Source of the DNA: Gammaproteobacteria bacterium | GTDB taxonomy: Bacteria; Pseudomonadota; Gammaproteobacteria; Xanthomonadales; Wenzhouxiangellaceae | DNA length: 32,800 nucleotides | Direction: 5' to 3' | Assembly: GCA_009908385.1 (NCBI GenBank) | Contig: JAAAPE010000089.1 | Coordinates: 1-32,800, forward strand | Part shown: positions 30,141-32,800 of the stretch, piece after piece | Numbering within the stretch: position 1 is the first letter of the stretch | Layout: the number at the start of each line of letters is the position of its first letter | Translations under genes and position numbers: made by a program | Notes under the pieces: generated by a model | The model's input: the letters and a program-made list of their open reading frames with translations, nothing else | What the model was told of the DNA's origin: nothing | The model's database searches: none

Positions 30141-31235
30141 ATGCAAAACATCCCCGGCCTTGCGGCACTCGCCCTGCTCGTCACCGTGACCGCGTCGACC
30201 GGCGCCGGCGCTGCGGGCGGGCGGCTCGATGCGGCGCAGGCTTCGCGCTTCGCCGAGCTGGCGCTCGACTGCGTCGACCAGGAATACCCCAACCTGATCC
30301 ATCACGTGATACGCGGCGACGACGACGTGGGTCCGCCGCGTGAGTTGACCCCGGCCTTCTACGGCTGCTTCGACTGGCATTCCTCCGTCCACGGGCACTG
30401 GCTCCTGGTGCGGCTCACCCGGCTGTTTCCCGAGGCGGACTTCGCCGACCGGGCGCGGGAGAAGCTCGCGGCCAACCTGACCGAGCCGAACCTGCTGGCC
30501 GAGGCGGCGTACATGGCACCGGAGGAGCGCGACGGCTTCGAGCGGCCCTACGGCCTGGCCTGGCTGCTGCAGTTGATCGCAGAACTCGACCAGTGGGACG
30601 ACCCGCAGGCCGAGCGCTGGCGCGACTGGCTGCGGCCGGTCGAGGCGATTGCCGTGCGACGAATGGAGCAGTGGATCCCCAAGCTGCACTATCCCATTCG
30701 CGTCGGCGAGCACGACCAGACGGCCTTCGCCTTCGGCCTGGCCCTGGACTACGCCCGGCAGGTGGACCGGCAGGCGCTCGCGGAAATCATCGAGCGGGCC
30801 GGCTCGGACTTCTACGCCGGCGACCGCGACTGCCCGCTCGACTACGAGCCGTCGGGGCACGATTTCCTGTCGCCTTGCCTGGCCGAAGCGGACTTCATGC
30901 GCCGCCTGATGCCGTCGGCGGAATTCGCGCGCTGGCTGGACGGCTTTCTGCCCGGCATCGGCGACGGGGACTGGCTGCCGGTCGCCGTGGTCACCGACCG
31001 GGCAGACGGCAAGCTGTCGCATATCGACGGGCTCAATCTCTCGCGAGCGTGGATGCTCGAGGGGATCGCCGCCGGACTGCCGCGCGACGATCCGCGCCGC
31101 GAGCCGCTAGCCGCTGCCGCCGCTCGCCACGCCGAAGCGGGACTGGAAGGGGTCAGCGACGAACACTACGCCGGCGGGCACTGGCTGGCGAGCTTCGCGG
31201 TCTACCTGACGAGCCGGCGCGGGGTGGACGAATGA
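30141..31235 (+). CDS. Secreted DUF2891-family protein
   Basis: A 364-residue protein with a signal peptide (LAALALLVTVTASTGAGA, about 7-24). The family signature FYGCFDWHSSVHGHW is at about 74-88. The predominantly helical remainder contains GLAWLLQLIAELDQW, KLHYPIRVGEHDQTAFAFGL, GHDFLSPCLAEADFM and YAGGHWLASFAVYLTSR. The (alpha/alpha) repeats and conserved His/Asp/Glu resemble glycoside-hydrolase-type barrels, but no activity is proven for the family. GAGGA lies upstream of ATG 30141. It is translationally coupled (ATGA) to the next gene. The promoter must lie in or against the right end of repeat copy B, 45 bp away. Confidence 0.85.
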   Translation: MQNIPGLAALALLVTVTASTGAGAAGGRLDAAQASRFAELALDCVDQEYPNLIHHVIRGDDDVGPPRELTPAFYGCFDWHSSVHGHWLLVRLTRLFPEADFADRAREKLAANLTEPNLLAEAAYMAPEERDGFERPYGLAWLLQLIAELDQWDDPQAERWRDWLRPVEAIAVRRMEQWIPKLHYPIRVGEHDQTAFAFGLALDYARQVDRQALAEIIERAGSDFYAGDRDCPLDYEPSGHDFLSPCLAEADFMRRLMPSAEFARWLDGFLPGIGDGDWLPVAVVTDRADGKLSHIDGLNLSRAWMLEGIAAGLPRDDPRREPLAAAAARHAEAGLEGVSDEHYAGGHWLASFAVYLTSRRGVDE

Positions 31236-32305
31236 ACTGGTTGATCGGCGCCCTGCTGGCCGCCGGCGTCGCCGCCGACGATCCGATGCCGCCAGACCCG
31301 GAGGCGGTCATGGCCGTGCCGGAGGCGCTGGCCGATCGCGCCCGCGAAGCGATCGTGTCGACCACGACCAACCGCACCGAGCGCCTCGACAGGCTGGTCG
31401 ATTTCCTGCACAGCCGCCAGGGTCTCGACTTCGGCTACAGCGCCTCGCCGACGCGAACGGTGGCCGAAACCTTTGCCGACGGCGAGGGCAACTGCCTGTC
31501 GTTCACCCTGACCTTCATCGCGCTGGCCCGGCAGGCGGGGCTGACCGCGTTTCCGCGCGAGGTCAACGTGCCCGACCAGTGGCGGCGCGAAGGGTCGGCG
31601 ATCCTCAGCGTCGGCCACGTCAACATCGGCGTCGACACGCCGCATCGGAAAGCCATCGTCGATTTCGAGCCCGACCTGATGCGGGCCCAGCGCCTCGCCC
31701 AGCCCTTCCGCGGCCGCCGCATCAGCGATGAACGGGCGCTGGCCCACTTCTACAACAACCGCGCCGCGGAGCTGCTCGTCGCCGGCCGCGCCGACGCGGC
31801 CGGGGCCTGGGTGACGCAGGCGCTGGCGATGGATGCCCGTTTCGAGCCGGCATGGATCACGCGCGGCGTGCTGGCGCGGCGCCGGGGCGAGCCCGAGCTC
31901 GCCGAACGCCATTTCCTCGTCGCGCTCGAGCTCGACGAACATTCGGTCAACGCCCTGGTCAACCTGGTCAGCCTCAAGCGCGCAACCGGCGAGCGCGAGG
32001 CCATGCAGCGCTACGGCCGCCGGCTGGAAGCCCTGGCCCCGGACGACCCCTACTTCCTGTGGGAGGTGGGCCGCTTCCACCGCGAACTGGGCGAACCCGG
32101 CCTGGCCCGGCGGGCGCTCGAACGCGCCGTCCGCCTGACCGGGGGCAAGGATCCGGAGCTGGTCGCGGGCCTGGTCGAGTTGCTCTTCGACCTGGGCGAG
32201 CGGGGGGAAGCGCGCCGCTACCTGGCGCGGTCGATGGACGCAGTGCACGGTCACGGCTCCGAGCGGGCGATCGAACACCTCGTTCAGCTCAAGAAGAAGC
32301 TCTAG
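31232..32305 (+). CDS. Transglutaminase-like/TPR exported protein
   Basis: A 357-residue protein. A short signal segment (MNWLIGALLAAGVAA) is followed by a transglutaminase-like cysteine-peptidase core with Cys88 (EGNCLSFTLTF), His129 (SVGHVNIGV) and Asp144 (VDFEPD), the order of the Cys-His-Asp triad. From about 165 to the end are four or more TPR helices (NRAAELLVAGRADAAGAWV, LARRRGEPELAERHFLVALE and others). Such fusions are seen in cell-envelope proteins. The catalytic role is inferred from motif order only. It overlaps the DUF2891 gene by four bases (ATGA), so the two are made together and may act together outside the cytoplasm. Confidence 0.75.
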   Translation: MNWLIGALLAAGVAADDPMPPDPEAVMAVPEALADRAREAIVSTTTNRTERLDRLVDFLHSRQGLDFGYSASPTRTVAETFADGEGNCLSFTLTFIALARQAGLTAFPREVNVPDQWRREGSAILSVGHVNIGVDTPHRKAIVDFEPDLMRAQRLAQPFRGRRISDERALAHFYNNRAAELLVAGRADAAGAWVTQALAMDARFEPAWITRGVLARRRGEPELAERHFLVALELDEHSVNALVNLVSLKRATGEREAMQRYGRRLEALAPDDPYFLWEVGRFHRELGEPGLARRALERAVRLTGGKDPELVAGLVELLFDLGERGEARRYLARSMDAVHGHGSERAIEHLVQLKKKL

Positions 32306-32361
32306 GCGACCTGTAAAGCTGCGGCTTGCGCCTGCCCAGCCGCCGGGTCGATGATCCAGGG

Positions 32362-32392
32362 CCGGCCACCGGACCCCACACCGGCGGGCCGG
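32362..32392. terminator. GC-rich hairpin between convergent genes
   Basis: CCGGCC-A-CCGG, then eight bases, then CCGG-CG-GGCCGG can fold into a strong stem. It lies between the TPR gene stop codon (32305) and the convergent hydrolase stop codon (32405). No T tract follows, so termination is uncertain. Confidence 0.3.
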
Positions 32393-32404
32393 AACCCACC
32401 GGCT

Positions 32405-32800
32405 TCACGGCATCGTTCCGATCAGTTCGATGATGCGCGAGGTCACCGACTGGATGGGCACGCCGTCGATGCCGCCGGCGGGGTCGTTGGCCAGCGCGAC
32501 CACGACCCAGGGCTTGGACTCGCCGTCCTTCTGCAGCAGCCAGGCGTGCGTGAGCACGTGCGTGCCGGTGGCCCCCGAGGTCAGGCTTCCGCCCTTGTAC
32601 CAGACGCGGGCCCACTGATTCCGGATGCCCGGCTGCGCCGCCTGGGATCCGAGGGCCTGGTCGACGATCTCGAAACCCGCCCCTGCCCGGGGCAGGCCGT
32701 TGAGGCCGGCGAAAGTCCGGCAGATATCGCGTGCGGTAGCGCGCCAGGTGCCGCTCGTGAGCAGGCTGTCGTGAAAGAAGGGGAAGCTGATCGGAAACGA
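32405..32800 (-). CDS. Class A beta-lactamase-like serine hydrolase, C-terminal part
   Basis: An open frame from the window edge (132 codons) that ends at TGA 32405-32407. It carries VWYKGGSLTSGATGTHVLTH, where KGGS corresponds to the KTG/KSG box of beta-lactamases and penicillin-binding proteins. AWLLQKDGESKPWVVVALAN follows as the usual beta strand after it, and DGVPIQSVTSRIIELI is the terminal helix. The SxxK and SDN motifs would be outside the window, so activity cannot be judged. KGGS instead of KTG is a variant, also seen in serine hydrolases that are not true beta-lactamases. Confidence 0.75.
   Translation of the reverse strand, partial: SFPISFPFFHDSLLTSGTWRATARDICRTFAGLNGLPRAGAGFEIVDQALGSQAAQPGIRNQWARVWYKGGSLTSGATGTHVLTHAWLLQKDGESKPWVVVALANDPAGGIDGVPIQSVTSRIIELIGTMP

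Overview
The window is about 32.8 kb of GC-rich DNA with tightly packed genes. Its content points to a gammaproteobacterium near the Xanthomonadales/Lysobacterales or Wenzhouxiangella-type lineages. The evidence for this is a Rep helicase, a PilU ATPase followed by a FimX-like protein, SelO, a methanethiol methyltransferase, and a secreted beta-helix protein with an IFADRFD-type C-terminal tail. The lineage is an inference; there is no rRNA gene to settle it.

Layout. 1-468: start of a secreted S9-family peptidase (minus, runs off the window). 469-839: AT-rich inverted repeat. 840-2834: rep helicase (minus). 2883-3906: copy A of a roughly 1 kb palindromic noncoding element. 3906-6159: SDR oxidoreductase and a MASE1-GGDEF diguanylate cyclase (minus). 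6270-8763: pilU and an overlapping degenerate GGDEF-EAL protein (plus). 8783-8858: tRNA-Ala(CGC) (minus). 8969-10126: lipase-like alpha/beta hydrolase (plus). 10167-13703: selO, a secreted M24 peptidase, a coiled-coil protein and a 32-residue membrane protein (all minus). 13741-15941: HxlR-type regulator preceded by two matching palindromic sites, then a phospholipase D/cardiolipin synthase-like protein (plus). 15960-20362: a four-gene minus-strand operon of 7TM-GGDEF cyclase, FAD amine oxidase, a 67-residue peptide and a borosin-type N-methyltransferase. 20637-21593: cysK (plus). 21625-28312: a minus-strand run of RRM protein, ECF sigma factor, Ser/Thr kinase-TPR, cupin, GFA protein, MddA and beta-helix protein. 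28694-28903: cold-shock protein with a strong terminator (plus). 28953-30096: copy B of the palindromic element. 30141-32305: DUF2891 protein and a transglutaminase-like TPR protein, translationally coupled (plus). 32405-32800: C-terminal part of a class A beta-lactamase-like serine hydrolase (minus).

Most interesting system: the operon at 15960-20362 looks like a split borosin RiPP locus. The peptide has a small helical leader and a very short hydrophobic C-terminus. It sits one base from a SAM-dependent methyltransferase of the OphMA/SonM type. A FAD amine oxidase and a membrane diguanylate cyclase are joined to the same transcript, with an ATGA overlap between them. That pairing of c-di-GMP synthesis, flavin oxidation and backbone N-methylation is unusual.

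Second highlight: two same-orientation copies, about 26 kb apart, of a large element with inverted symmetry along its whole length and no transposase. Each copy begins exactly at a gene's 3' end or terminator and ends 45-49 bp upstream of the next start codon. A broader c-di-GMP/type IV pilus theme (two cyclases plus a dead GGDEF-EAL effector) also runs through the window.
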